A DNA stretch of 64,000 nucleotides from Sphingobacterium zeae (GTDB lineage Bacteria > Bacteroidota > Bacteroidia > Sphingobacteriales > Sphingobacteriaceae), in NCBI RefSeq assembly GCF_030818895.1, contig NZ_JAUTBA010000001.1, positions 5,022,001 to 5,086,000 of the forward strand. Reading direction: 5' to 3'. Below are positions 18,330 to 27,583 of the stretch, piece by piece. Position 1 is the stretch's first letter. Every line of letters starts with the position of its first letter. Made by a program: the position numbers and the translations under genes. The notes under the pieces were generated by a model. That model searched no databases, was not told the origin of the DNA, and worked only from the letters and a program-made list of their open reading frames with translations.

Positions 18330-20612
18330 ATGATAGGAAATAAACTACTCAAAACAGTGTTGGGCACACTAATTTTGCCATTTTGCGCGCAAGCCCAGCA
18401 AAATCTCACACAATATGTCAATCCCTTTATTGGGTCTGCAGACCATGGCCACGTCTTTGTCGGTGCCAATGTACCTTTAGGTGCAGTGCAACTAGGCCCA
18501 ACTCAAATTCCACAGATTTGGGACAAGTTCAACGGATGGGATTGGTGCAGTGGCTACAATTACAAAAGCCAGGAAATTTTGGGTTTTACCCATACCCACC
18601 TAAGCGGAACAGGTATCGGCGACCTCAACGACCTGATGATTGTTCCTGCTAACGGAAAATTACAATTAACACCAGCGGAATTCAACAAAATGAGTACCGG
18701 TTATGGATCTTCTTTTAAAAAGGAAAATGAAGTCGCCAAACCTGGTTTCTATAGTGCTTATTTGGATGACTACCAGGTGCAGGCCAATTTGACGGCAACA
18801 GAACGAGTGGGCTATCATCAATACCGTTATGAAAAAACGGACAATGCCCATATTTTGGTCGATTTAGGTTACCACATCAATTGGGATAAACCGACAGACA
18901 CCTACATTAAACAGGTGAACGACTCGACCTTCGTTGGTTATCGCTTTTCAACAGGATGGGCCACCGACCAAAAGTTATATTTTGCGATCAGAACTTCCCA
19001 ACCGATACAGAAAGTAAGATTTTTCGACGGAAAGGAAGAAAAATTAGGCCAAACAACATTTAAAGGACAGGCAATCAAAGCGGCTTTATTCTTCGATGCT
19101 GTTAAAAACAAAACCATCGAACTCAAAGTGGGTATTTCCCCTGTTAGTTCGACCAATGCGCTGAATAATATCAACGCAGAGATTCCAGGCTGGAATTTTG
19201 AAAAAGTAAAGCAAGAGGCAGATCAACGTTGGAACAAAACATTAAATAAAATCCAGTTCGAAGCAGATAAAGACACAAAGACCATCTTCTACACCGCGCT
19301 GTATCATACCTACTTTGCACCTACTATTTTTAATGACGCAAATGGAGACTATATGGGCACGGATAAACAGGTTTATGAAAAACAAGATTTTGTCAATCAT
19401 ACCGTATTTTCCCTTTGGGACACCTACCGTGGCCTTCACCCGCTGATGACCATCTTGGAAGACCGCAAGATCAACCAGGATTTTATCAAAACCATGTTGG
19501 CTATCTATCAGCAACAAGGTAAATTGCCCATGTGGCATTTACAAGGTAATGAGACCAATACCATGGTGGGATTACCGGCAATTCCAGTCATTGCCGACGC
19601 TTTCTTAAAGGGGATCATTGACGAGAAAGATTATCCATTGGTCTGGGAAGCAGTTAAGACAACAGCCATGGGTAATGACCACGGACTGAAATATGCGCGC
19701 GAACTGACTTACATTCCGATAGACAGCATGCCTAACGAATCTGTCGCTTGGGCCCTTGAGTATGCCATCGCAGACTTTGGTGCTTACAAGATTGCGGAGA
19801 AACTTGGAAAAACCGAAGATGCCGCTTACTTCAAAAAACGCTACAAACTATACGAGCAGTATTTTGACAAAGAAGTAGGCCATTTTGTCGGTAAAAAAGC
19901 CAATGGTGAATTTCGTAGGCCGTTCGATCCTTTGATGGCTAAACACCGCGAAAATGATTATTGCGAAGGTAATGCTTGGCAATATACCTGGCTGGTACCT
20001 CAAGACGTCAAAGGTCTGATCAACCTTTTCGGTGGTGAGGAGAAATTTTTGAAAAAACTGGATTATTTTACGACCATGTCATCCGATCTTGGTGGTGAAG
20101 CCTCTCCAGATATTTCAGGACTGATTGGCCAATATGCGCAAGGCAACGAACCAAATCATCATATCCCTTACTTGTATGCTTACGCCGGACAACCTTGGAA
20201 AGGAGCAGCTTTAGCACGTAAAGCGATGACGGAGTTTTATACAAACAGCCCTGCAGGCCTTTGTGGAAACGACGATGTAGGCCAAATGAGTGCCTGGTAT
20301 GTATTTTCAGCAATGGGTTTCTATCCGCTAAATGCCATGAGTGGTGTTTATGTCTTTGGCTCGCCTATGATGCAGCATGCTAACATTAATTTACCGAATG
20401 GCAAAACAATGGCAATCGATGTTAAAAATCAAGGTAAATCTAATCCATACATCAAGTCGATCAAATTGAATGGAAAACCATACTCTAAAACGTTCATTAC
20501 ACATGCACAGCTTTTAGAAGGTGGACAGATGGAAATCGAGATGAGCGCTACGCCAAACAAAAACTTTGGTAAGAACAAAGCCGATTGGCCTTCAAGCATT
20601 GACAATAATTAA
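18330..20612 (+). CDS. GH92 alpha-mannosidase, secreted
   Basis: GH92 enzymes are calcium-dependent exo-alpha-mannosidases (often alpha-1,2) that trim N-glycans and yeast mannan. The 760-residue protein has a signal peptide (residues 1-22, cleavage after AQA) and the N-terminal sandwich beginning TQYVNPFIGSADHGHVFVGANVPLGAVQLGP. It then has the catalytic (alpha/alpha)6 domain with HTVFSLWDTYRGLHPL, WHLQGNETNTMVGLPAIPVIADAF, YCEGNAWQYTWLVPQD and GNDDVGQMSAWYVFSAMGFYPLN, all strong GH92 signatures. Length is normal. There is no lipobox. It stands alone after a divergent LacI regulator, without a SusCD pair of its own, so it probably trims glycan taken up by another system. Linkage specificity is not decided by sequence. 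Confidence 0.92.
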   Translation: MIGNKLLKTVLGTLILPFCAQAQQNLTQYVNPFIGSADHGHVFVGANVPLGAVQLGPTQIPQIWDKFNGWDWCSGYNYKSQEILGFTHTHLSGTGIGDLNDLMIVPANGKLQLTPAEFNKMSTGYGSSFKKENEVAKPGFYSAYLDDYQVQANLTATERVGYHQYRYEKTDNAHILVDLGYHINWDKPTDTYIKQVNDSTFVGYRFSTGWATDQKLYFAIRTSQPIQKVRFFDGKEEKLGQTTFKGQAIKAALFFDAVKNKTIELKVGISPVSSTNALNNINAEIPGWNFEKVKQEADQRWNKTLNKIQFEADKDTKTIFYTALYHTYFAPTIFNDANGDYMGTDKQVYEKQDFVNHTVFSLWDTYRGLHPLMTILEDRKINQDFIKTMLAIYQQQGKLPMWHLQGNETNTMVGLPAIPVIADAFLKGIIDEKDYPLVWEAVKTTAMGNDHGLKYARELTYIPIDSMPNESVAWALEYAIADFGAYKIAEKLGKTEDAAYFKKRYKLYEQYFDKEVGHFVGKKANGEFRRPFDPLMAKHRENDYCEGNAWQYTWLVPQDVKGLINLFGGEEKFLKKLDYFTTMSSDLGGEASPDISGLIGQYAQGNEPNHHIPYLYAYAGQPWKGAALARKAMTEFYTNSPAGLCGNDDVGQMSAWYVFSAMGFYPLNAMSGVYVFGSPMMQHANINLPNGKTMAIDVKNQGKSNPYIKSIKLNGKPYSKTFITHAQLLEGGQMEIEMSATPNKNFGKNKADWPSSIDNN

Positions 20613-20689
20613 CTGAAAAATTGTCAGTAAAACATTAGTGGATTAATATTTGTTAACACCTTAATAACATAATTAAGGAGAAACAAAAC

Positions 20690-21016
20690 ATGGCAGATTA
20701 CAAAAACATCAATATACAAGATATCCCCGATGGAGGTGATAATCCAAAAGACTTCTATGAAACTTTTAAAGAGCGTTTAGAAGACTTAGAAACATTTCCA
20801 AAGGATTATACGTACAAGTTTATCTTACCAAAAGATCAGGATCACTTCAATCAAATCCAACGTGTATTTGATGACACAGGTGCTCAGTTTGATTTTAAGG
20901 ATTCCAAAACAGGTAAGTATACTTCAATTACGGTAAACTTGAACGTAAAAGACGCCGACCAGGTGATCTACTTCTACAAAGAAGTGGCGAAGATCAAAGG
21001 TGTTATCATGTTATAA
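20690..21016 (+). CDS. DUF493 (UPF0250) family protein
   Basis: This 108-residue cytosolic protein has a ferredoxin-like alpha/beta C-terminal domain (YTYKFILPKDQDHFNQIQRVFDDTGAQFDFKDSKTGKYTSITVNLNVKDADQVIYFYKEVAKIKGVIML) typical of DUF493/YbeD-like small proteins, and an acidic N-terminal extension. Its biochemical role is unknown; an allosteric regulatory domain is often suggested. It begins 77 bases after the GH92 gene with AAGGAG 10 bases before the ATG, and is followed at once by a strong terminator. Confidence 0.8.
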   Translation: MADYKNINIQDIPDGGDNPKDFYETFKERLEDLETFPKDYTYKFILPKDQDHFNQIQRVFDDTGAQFDFKDSKTGKYTSITVNLNVKDADQVIYFYKEVAKIKGVIML

Positions 21017-21017
21017 A

Positions 21018-21060
21018 ATAAACAAAACAGGCTGTCGGATCGACAGCCTGTTTTGTTTAT
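21018..21060 (+). terminator. Strong rho-independent terminator after the DUF493 gene
   Basis: A perfect 20-base-pair stem (21018-21037 with 21041-21060) closes a three-base loop (GAT) just after the stop codon at 21016. The GC-rich core is AGGCTGTCG, and the A-rich and T-rich outer arms give a T-rich tail in both directions. Confidence 0.9.
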
Positions 21061-21257
21061 CTTTATTCACCTAAAAAATACATACCCTCAATAAAGTTGG
21101 CGCTCCTCGCACTGACATTAAGAATCAATTAACAACTAAGCATTTACCCATAATTTCTTGTTGTTGCAAAGTATGCAACATACGGTATTCAATCCACACC
21201 AAAAGATTTACGTTGATCATCTCCCCTATCGTAGCAATTAAAACTTTAACAAAAGGT

Positions 21258-21287
21258 TTGAAAACAGCATATAAAGCGCTATATTTA
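21258..21287 (+). promoter_or_regulatory. Candidate promoter of the barrel protein gene
   Basis: TTG (21258-21260) and TATATTTA (21280-21287) are separated by 19 bases, fitting the Bacteroidota pattern except for the final base (A instead of G). The element ends 22 bases before the start codon at 21310. Confidence 0.4.
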
Positions 21288-21309
21288 TCCCGTTAGTTTA
21301 ATATATTTT

Positions 21310-22065
21310 ATGAAAAGAATCTTATCGGCTATCCTATTATTAGGAGTGGCCCGTGTTGCCTATGCGCAAACCCCTGTTGACAACCAAAACGAAGGCATTA
21401 AATCAAAAAAAGGCAGTTTTGTTACCGAACTGAATTTCAACCCCTTTAAAGGAAATCTGAGCTTAAACAATGCACTAAATCAGATAAAAGGAAGGTATTT
21501 TATCCAGGACGATCTTGCTTTGCGTTTGGGAATTGGAATTGACGTACTCGATTCCGCCGCAAATTATGGTAACCCTTATGGTACAAACGGCTATTTTAAT
21601 TCCAATAACAGAAAAAGTACAGCACTTGATATCAATTTTGGTATAGAAAAGCATTTTAAAGGCAGCTCCAGACTGTCGCCCTATATTGGCTTTGACATCT
21701 CCATAGGTTCAAAAACAACCAAACAGGAACTATCGACCAGCGCCTATACAATGAATTTAAAGAATGCCACGATGGAGGTAATCTATCAACAGACCAACAA
21801 TGGATATTATACGTCGATGCAGTTGGTTCCAAATGGTTATACAAGATTTGGAGGCTACGCAGTTGCAGGTTTTGATTTCTACGTATCCAAAGGACTGTTT
21901 GTTGGATATGAGTTTAATTTAGGTTATTTACACACAAAGTATAAAAAACCTGATGTTACAGTGACCGGAACTGACCCTGGTTATGGCTCTTATATTTCAG
22001 AAATCAAAACCAAGACATTTAAGAGTGCTTTGGTGAATGGTGTCAGAGTAGGATATTCATTTTAA
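21310..22065 (+). CDS. Outer-membrane beta-barrel-like protein
   Basis: This 251-residue protein has a clear signal peptide (residues 1-19, ending VAYAQ). It then shows alternating amphipathic strands with many aromatic residues, for example RLGIGIDVLD, STALDINFGIEKHF, LSPYIGFDISIGS, FGGYAVAGFDFYVSKGLFVGYEFNLGYLH, and a C-terminal strand ending in F (ALVNGVRVGYSF). That pattern is typical of a small outer-membrane barrel of the OmpW/porin-like type. I recognise no specific family. It is followed after 22 bases by a lipoprotein with TIG repeats, so the two may form a small surface module. Confidence 0.65.
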   Translation: MKRILSAILLLGVARVAYAQTPVDNQNEGIKSKKGSFVTELNFNPFKGNLSLNNALNQIKGRYFIQDDLALRLGIGIDVLDSAANYGNPYGTNGYFNSNNRKSTALDINFGIEKHFKGSSRLSPYIGFDISIGSKTTKQELSTSAYTMNLKNATMEVIYQQTNNGYYTSMQLVPNGYTRFGGYAVAGFDFYVSKGLFVGYEFNLGYLHTKYKKPDVTVTGTDPGYGSYISEIKTKTFKSALVNGVRVGYSF

Positions 22066-22087
22066 AAACGGTAGCTAATTGATTATT

Positions 22088-23746
22088 ATGAAAGGGACTA
22101 AAATACTTTGTATTGTTTTTATCTTGTTATCTGGGGTGATTTTTTCCTGCAAAAAGGATGATTTTACGCCTCCTGCTGTGCAAACCTTATCCATTACAGC
22201 ACTATCATCCACCTCATTTGAGGTTGTTGGAAACATTGCGAAAACAGGCAGTGAGGAGACTCTAGAATACGGCTTTATTTATAATTCAACGCAAGAAGTT
22301 GGGGAAAATAAGGGCATAAAAGTTTCACTGGGCAAAGATGCTAAAGAGGGAGAGTTTCGTAAACAGATTAGGGTGGACAGTGCGTTATCTAACTACCACA
22401 ATACCATCTGGGTGAGATCCTACTTACGGGATTCCAAGGGTACTGTTTTTGGCGCAATGCTGAATATCAATCTACCCAGTTCTTCAATGGGAGACATTAC
22501 ACCAAAAATGGCCATGTCGGGCGACATTATCAAAGTTGTGGGAACATTTTTCGATGCGACCATCAATAATACCGTTGTTACGATCGGCAATGTCAGGGCG
22601 AAGACTGTATCTGTAAGCTCAACCGAAATAAGTGCGGAGGTACCTAGCGGTATACAAGCCAGCCATGGTAATTCTGTCAACGTTTCCATAAAGATTGGAT
22701 CCACTCCAGCCGGCAATAGCTCCTTACAGATGCTAGCAAATTATAAAGATTTCTCACCCAAATCGGGTCCAGTGGGGTCAGAATTGAAATTTACCGGAGA
22801 TAATCTACCCGATTATTATGGCAGTTCAAACATTCAGGTTGAAATGGGAAATCAACCGATTAATCCCACATATTATTACTCAACAGTCAATGTACCCTTC
22901 ACCGCCAAGGAAAGCTCAGATCTTGCGATAACCATTAATGGAAAGAAAAAAGTATTAGGAACCTTCACCGTCACTCCGCCAGTGATCAGTGAACTGTCGC
23001 CCGAGTCGGTTTATCCAGGACAGGCTATCCTAATCCGTGGCACTAATTTTCCGCCAATGAGCGATGGTGGCGAAGGACGCCCTTTAGTGAAACTTGGTAC
23101 AGGAAGTTACACGGATGTTTCGTTCTACGACAGAAATACCTACCATTACACTATACCTGATAATGTTTCAGAAGGCGATCATTCCCTTTATTTGAAGGTA
23201 GGCCCTCACGAAGTACAAGCTCCAAGAAAATTAAAAATTATGGGTTATTCAGCCACGAACTTTGCTCCTAAGTCAGGCAGTTCATTGCAGCTGATCAATA
23301 TTACTGGGAATTTTATTTCAGGAACTTGGTATACGGTGTATTTTGGTTCAATACAAACGGGTGGTACAGCCACTTCTGCTACAAATCTGCAGGTAACTGT
23401 TCCTTATGGGATGCCCGAAGGGAATGTAAAGATTAGCATTGAATTTCCAAACAAGCGAGTCACTGTTCCTGGTGAATTCGAGATCGTGGGTCCCTCCTTT
23501 ACTTCCTTCAATCCGACATCTGCCGTACCTGGAACAGTATTAACGATCAAAGGAACGGGATTTGTCCAAAACTACGATACCGTTGTAAAATTCGGTTCAA
23601 TAGCAGTAGCTCCCAATAGCGTTTCTTCCAATACCATATTGGTAACGGTACCTTCCAACGTGTCTCCGGGCGCAATGAAATTAACCGTCGTTACAGCTGG
23701 ACAATCTGTGACACATAAAGATAATTTCACCTTGTTGGACAAATAG
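22088..23746 (+). CDS. Lipoprotein with about five IPT/TIG repeats
   Basis: This surface or periplasmic lipoprotein is about 552 residues long. The ATG at 22088 is preferred over an upstream TTG at 22079 because it starts a standard lipoprotein signal (MKGTKILCIVFILLSGVIFSC; acylated Cys at about residue 21). After an N-terminal fibronectin-like segment there are about five Ig-like IPT/TIG repeats, recognised by recurring patterns such as PKSGPVGSELKFTGDNL, PESVYPGQAILIRGTNF and PTSAVPGTVLTIKGTGF. TIG proteins in Bacteroidota often bind glycans or act with SusCD systems. No SusC or SusD is adjacent here, so the ligand is unknown. Confidence 0.8.
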   Translation: MKGTKILCIVFILLSGVIFSCKKDDFTPPAVQTLSITALSSTSFEVVGNIAKTGSEETLEYGFIYNSTQEVGENKGIKVSLGKDAKEGEFRKQIRVDSALSNYHNTIWVRSYLRDSKGTVFGAMLNINLPSSSMGDITPKMAMSGDIIKVVGTFFDATINNTVVTIGNVRAKTVSVSSTEISAEVPSGIQASHGNSVNVSIKIGSTPAGNSSLQMLANYKDFSPKSGPVGSELKFTGDNLPDYYGSSNIQVEMGNQPINPTYYYSTVNVPFTAKESSDLAITINGKKKVLGTFTVTPPVISELSPESVYPGQAILIRGTNFPPMSDGGEGRPLVKLGTGSYTDVSFYDRNTYHYTIPDNVSEGDHSLYLKVGPHEVQAPRKLKIMGYSATNFAPKSGSSLQLINITGNFISGTWYTVYFGSIQTGGTATSATNLQVTVPYGMPEGNVKISIEFPNKRVTVPGEFEIVGPSFTSFNPTSAVPGTVLTIKGTGFVQNYDTVVKFGSIAVAPNSVSSNTILVTVPSNVSPGAMKLTVVTAGQSVTHKDNFTLLDK

Positions 23747-23807
23747 TATTCGCCTGAATAAGTTCCCGATATTCATTGGGAATTTTCTTGAAACGAGTAG
23801 AACATAA

Positions 23808-23832
23808 AAAAGCCCGCGTAAAGCGGGCTTTT
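23808..23832. terminator. Bidirectional terminator between TIG lipoprotein and pnp
   Basis: The stem AAAAGCCCGC (23808-23817) pairs with GCGGGCTTTT (23823-23832) around a five-base loop. With A-runs before and T-runs after, it can serve both the plus-strand lipoprotein gene and minus-strand pnp, which converge here. Confidence 0.88.
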
Positions 23833-23853
23833 CTTATCTATTGCCTAACAGGT

Positions 23854-26040
23854 TTATTCCTGACCAGCACCAGCTACAGGAGCTTCGCCAGCAGGCTTAT
23901 CCTGTTTTGGCTTGTCTTCTCTTGGCGGGCGCGGTAATAATGCTTTACGTGAAAGCTTCATCTTACCTTGTTTGTCAATGTCCAACAATTTTACAGTGAC
24001 TTTATCCCCTTCTTTGAAGATACCGTCCATTGTTTCAAGACGCTTCCAGTCGATTTCAGAGATATGCAATAAACCATCTTTACCTGGCATGATTTCAACG
24101 AACGCACCAAATGCCATGATGGATTTCACCTTACCTTCGTAAGTTTCTCCAATCTCAGGTTTAGAAGCAATCGCTTTGATACGGCCTACAGCATCATCTA
24201 TAGCAGCTTTATTATCGGCAAAAACCTGAACAACACCTTTATTATCAACTTCTTCAATTGAAATCGTAGCACCAGTTTCACGTTGCATCTCTTGGATAAT
24301 TTTACCACCAGGTCCGATTACAGCACCAATAAATTCTTTGTCGATCAACAATTGAACGATGCGTGGCGCATGAGGTTTGTAATCTTCACGAGGAGCATCA
24401 ATGGTTTTCTTCATCTCGCCTAAAATGTGTAAACGCGCTTCTTTTGCTTGATCCAACGCTTGCGTCAAGACCTCCCATTTCAAACCATTGATTTTTAAGT
24501 CCATTTGACAGGCAACGATACCCTTTTCAGTTCCCGTTACTTTAAAGTCCATATCTCCCAAATGATCTTCATCACCTAAGATATCCGATAAGATCGCATA
24601 TTTACCAGTTTTCTCATCAGAAATTAATCCCATGGCAATACCCGAAACTGGAGCTTTTAATTTCACACCAGCATCTAAAAGCGCTAATGTACCGGCACAT
24701 ACCGTTGCCATAGAAGACGAGCCATTTGATTCTAGGATATCAGAAACTACACGGATAGTATACGGATTTTCATTGTCTGCCGGAAGAACCTGTTTCAATG
24801 AGCGCATAGCTAAGTTACCGTGACCAACTTCACGACGACCCGGACCTCTGTTAGGTCTGACCTCACCTGTAGAGAATGCAGGGAAGTTGTAGTGAAGAAT
24901 AAATTTATTGTAACCGTTGATAAAAGCACCATCGATCATTTGCTCATCATCTTTAGCACCCAAAGTAACCGAAGTCAATGATTGTGTTTCGCCACGTGTG
25001 AATACAGCCGAACCGTGCGCAGCAGGCAAGTAATCTACTTCAGACCAGATTGGACGAACTGTACGTACGTCACGACCATCTAAACGGATTCCTTCGTCCA
25101 ATACAAGATTACGAACAGCATCATACTGCACATCGTGGAAATATTTCTTAAACAAGAACGCTGTATCATCATCCAATTCCTCAGGCATTGTTGCTCTATA
25201 TTCTTCTGCAATTTTCGCAAAACTTTCAGAACGGTCATGTTTGGTAGATGCTGATTTTGCAATAGCATACACTTTATCGTAAGTAGCTGCAAAGATTGAA
25301 TCCCTCAATTCAAGGTTTTCAGGCTCATGGTTATACTCACGTTTAACTGTTTTACCTACCAGATTCGCCAATTCTACCTGAGCTGCAACTTGCTTTTTGA
25401 TTGCTTCGTGTGCAAAAGCAATTGCTTCTACCATTTCAGCTTCAGAAATTTCTTTTGCTTCACCTTCAACCATGCCGATATCTTGCGCAGAACCAGCAAC
25501 GATAAATTCTAAAGTTGCATTTTCAAGTTCAGATAATTTTGGATTGATCACCAATTGGCCATCAATTTTTGCTACACGAACTTCTGAGATAGGGCCATTG
25601 AAAGGAATATCAGATACTGCGATCGCCGCAGAAGCAGCCAAGCCTGCTAAGGCGTCAGGCATAATATCTTTATCTGCAGAAATTAAGCTAATCGCCACTT
25701 GAGTATCTGCATGATAATTTTCAGGGAACAGAGGACGCAATGCACGGTCTACCAAACGGGAGATCAACACCTCATAGTCTGACAATCTAGCTTCGCGACG
25801 TAAGAAACCACCTGGAATACGGCCAGTTGCCGCATATTTTTCTTGATAATCTACAGATAAAGGTAAAAAATCGACACCAGATTTAGCTTCTTTAGCAGAA
25901 ACGACTGTTGCTAGCAACATCGTATTGCCTTGTTTTAATACTACAGCACCATCAGCTTGCTTTGCCAATTTCCCTGTAGACAATTCGATCTGGGTGCCAT
26001 TACCCATATCGATGGTTGTTTTAATTTCGTTGTAATTCAT
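23854..26040 (-). CDS. pnp: Polynucleotide phosphorylase
   Basis: PNPase degrades RNA 3' to 5' phosphorolytically and is a core part of RNA turnover. The 728-residue protein has the full domain order: RNase PH domain 1 (about 10-145), the alpha-helical linker, RNase PH domain 2 (about 325-460, including FSTGEVRPNRGPGRREVGHGNLAMRSL), a KH domain (about 563-625, FIGAVIGPGGKIIQEMQRETGATISIEE) and an S1 domain (about 630-700, GETYEGKVKSIMAFGAFVEIMPGKDGLLHISEI). A Pro/Lys-rich tail ends the protein. The usual neighbour rpsO lies 3.3 kb upstream on the same strand, so pnp probably relies on its own promoter. Confidence 0.97.
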   Translation of the reverse strand: MNYNEIKTTIDMGNGTQIELSTGKLAKQADGAVVLKQGNTMLLATVVSAKEAKSGVDFLPLSVDYQEKYAATGRIPGGFLRREARLSDYEVLISRLVDRALRPLFPENYHADTQVAISLISADKDIMPDALAGLAASAAIAVSDIPFNGPISEVRVAKIDGQLVINPKLSELENATLEFIVAGSAQDIGMVEGEAKEISEAEMVEAIAFAHEAIKKQVAAQVELANLVGKTVKREYNHEPENLELRDSIFAATYDKVYAIAKSASTKHDRSESFAKIAEEYRATMPEELDDDTAFLFKKYFHDVQYDAVRNLVLDEGIRLDGRDVRTVRPIWSEVDYLPAAHGSAVFTRGETQSLTSVTLGAKDDEQMIDGAFINGYNKFILHYNFPAFSTGEVRPNRGPGRREVGHGNLAMRSLKQVLPADNENPYTIRVVSDILESNGSSSMATVCAGTLALLDAGVKLKAPVSGIAMGLISDEKTGKYAILSDILGDEDHLGDMDFKVTGTEKGIVACQMDLKINGLKWEVLTQALDQAKEARLHILGEMKKTIDAPREDYKPHAPRIVQLLIDKEFIGAVIGPGGKIIQEMQRETGATISIEEVDNKGVVQVFADNKAAIDDAVGRIKAIASKPEIGETYEGKVKSIMAFGAFVEIMPGKDGLLHISEIDWKRLETMDGIFKEGDKVTVKLLDIDKQGKMKLSRKALLPRPPREDKPKQDKPAGEAPVAGAGQE

Positions 26041-26113
26041 TTAATCTTGTTTGCGACATGCTTTTCGTCTTGTTGGCAGCATGCCAATATTTTAAATACA
26101 TTAGATTTCAGCA

Positions 26114-26146
26114 CAAAGGTAAATTAAAATATTAAGATTAGTGCAA
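26114..26146 (-). promoter_or_regulatory. Candidate pnp promoter
   Basis: On the minus strand TACCTTTG (26121-26114) matches TAnnTTTG, with TTG (26146-26144) 22 bases upstream. The leader to the pnp start would be about 70 bases and contains the short palindrome-like GGCATGCTGCC. This promoter would make pnp independent of rpsO. Confidence 0.5.
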
Positions 26147-26223
26147 TTAACAGCAGGCTAAATACGCAAATACTATCTATCAATTCAATTTTTATTTTCG
26201 GTTCCCAAAATGTGCCTTATACC

Positions 26224-26961
26224 TTACATAAGCTGAAAAGCTGCTAAAATCGAAGCTGGATTAAAATCTATTTCATTGAGCACATTTGACCGATAGCTTC
26301 CCTTTTCCAGATACAGCATAGTAAATCCCACAAATATTGAACTACCGACAAAATCGTTACATTTAATGGTCAAGTTTTTTGCCGGTATCACATTCTCTTT
26401 ATACTTAACATCGTATTCCCATTCTACCCCTTTTATTTCTGTGAGCTCAAACTCATCAAAATCCAATGAGAAGGCATGAAATTTGAATACCACTGCATTG
26501 CATTTGCCAGGAAGGACCAGCGCTCTTTTGATATCAAACTCCGGGAATGATATTTTAAGATCTTTCTTCTTGTTCATGGAAACTGCAGGATCGATAAAAA
26601 AATAATCTTGCATGTGGCAGTTTTCGTTGAACTGAAAATTCACCAACCTATCCAATATGCTGTTGCTCAGTGTACGGCTACCTTTATCCGAATCGAGGTT
26701 TGTCTTTATTGCACGATAGATCTGCCTATTTAGCCGATTGCCCATCTGCCCGTCATGAAGCCCTTGATGTATTTCGCCAAAACACATCCGTATTAGTGCA
26801 CCGGCACGGCTTACATTTCCAAAATCCTTACCTGCCCGCTTGGTATCGTCCGTCTGTTTGACACGATGTGGCCTGCTCTGCAGGTAGTTTTTGTTGCCAA
26901 CTTTTCTATTTACCAGCGGGCCAACTAGGCCCCTGATAAATCCATTATCATTTATTCCCAT
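26224..26961 (-). CDS. Protein of unknown function with KNYLQSRP-type N-terminus
   Basis: I do not recognise a characterised family. The longest frame starts at 26985, but the ATG at 26961-26959 (MGINDNGFIRGLVGPLVNRKVGNKNYLQSRP) looks natural, giving 245 residues. The first 75 residues are basic, with a GKVG-like turn and SRPHRVKQTDDTKRAGKDFGNVSRAGALIR. This is similar in style to DUF6266-like Bacteroidota proteins, though homology is only suspected. The C-terminal two thirds look like beta-sandwich strands (FPEFDIKRALVLPG, VVFKFHAFSLDFDEFEL, IKCNDFVGSSIFVGFTMLYLEKG). There is no signal peptide. It lies in the insertion between rpsO and pnp, downstream of the 11-base repeat field. Confidence 0.55.
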   Translation of the reverse strand: MGINDNGFIRGLVGPLVNRKVGNKNYLQSRPHRVKQTDDTKRAGKDFGNVSRAGALIRMCFGEIHQGLHDGQMGNRLNRQIYRAIKTNLDSDKGSRTLSNSILDRLVNFQFNENCHMQDYFFIDPAVSMNKKKDLKISFPEFDIKRALVLPGKCNAVVFKFHAFSLDFDEFELTEIKGVEWEYDVKYKENVIPAKNLTIKCNDFVGSSIFVGFTMLYLEKGSYRSNVLNEIDFNPASILAAFQLM

Positions 26962-27091
26962 ACCTAAAGATACCACAGCGAGCACCTACAAACAAGCATG
27001 TTGTTGATTTTTAATAAATTACGAATGCGAGTAAAATGACAATTATAAATATTGCAATTTTCAAGGGACTTTGTTGTAAATTGCTTATGGA

Positions 27092-27243
27092 CAAGTTCGC
27101 CTCAAGTTCGCCCCCCTCTTGACTTGTAAAAAACATACAGGCACAGTGAGAGCAGCTTAAAAGGTGGACTCAACGTGGACTCACTGTACACTCAAACTGC
27201 CTACAGGGCAAACTTGGTAATAACTTGGTCTTAACTTGCCCCC
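27092..27243. repeat. Field of short direct repeats with 11-base period
   Basis: Three clusters of tandem units recur every 11 bases: CAAGTTCGCCT/CAAGTTCGCCC at 27092-27113; GTGGACTCAAC/GTGGACTCACT at 27164-27185; and AACTTGGTAAT/AACTTGGTCTT/AACTTGCCCCC at 27211-27243. CAAGTT in the first cluster is the reverse complement of AACTTG in the third, so one motif appears in opposite orientations at the two ends. An 11-base period is close to one helical turn, suggesting a protein array on one DNA face. No gene is visible in 26962-27307. Confidence 0.6.
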
Positions 27244-27307
27244 TATCAAAGGGCTCTTCCAGCCGAAGCCCGAAGCTAAAGTAACCCATCCCGCTATACT
27301 CCATTTC

Positions 27308-27583
27308 TTATTTCAATTTTCTGTCTTTTTCGACTAATATTTGCACGGCTACGCTATCACGCTTAGCCTCGGGACAGAAGCTGACCATCCCTTTTCCTTC
27401 TTCAGTAAGTATAGGAATCCCTGCTTGTTCCAATGCTTTAATGTCCCTATAAATAGTTCTCTTACTTATAGAAAATCTGTCTGCTAATTCGGAAGCCGTT
27501 ATTAAACGCTTGGTTTGTAACTGAGTTAAAATTGCCGTAAGCCTTGAAATTCGCTTTAAATCTTTATCGTCTATATTTTGTCT
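27308..27583 (-). pseudogene. Fragment of a WYL/DeoR-type helix-turn-helix regulator
   Basis: The minus strand is open here and reads DDKDLKRISRLTAILTQLQTKRLITASELADRFSISKRTIYRDIKALEQAGIPILTEEGKG, the helix-turn-helix N-terminus of YafY/WYL-type regulators. It then breaks into unrelated sequence and a stop at 27310-27308. The WYL effector domain is missing. No ATG exists in frame: an ATA stands where the start would be expected and a stop (the end of the ATPase gene) immediately precedes the frame. It is therefore a remnant truncated at the 3' end, probably also non-translated. Confidence 0.65.
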
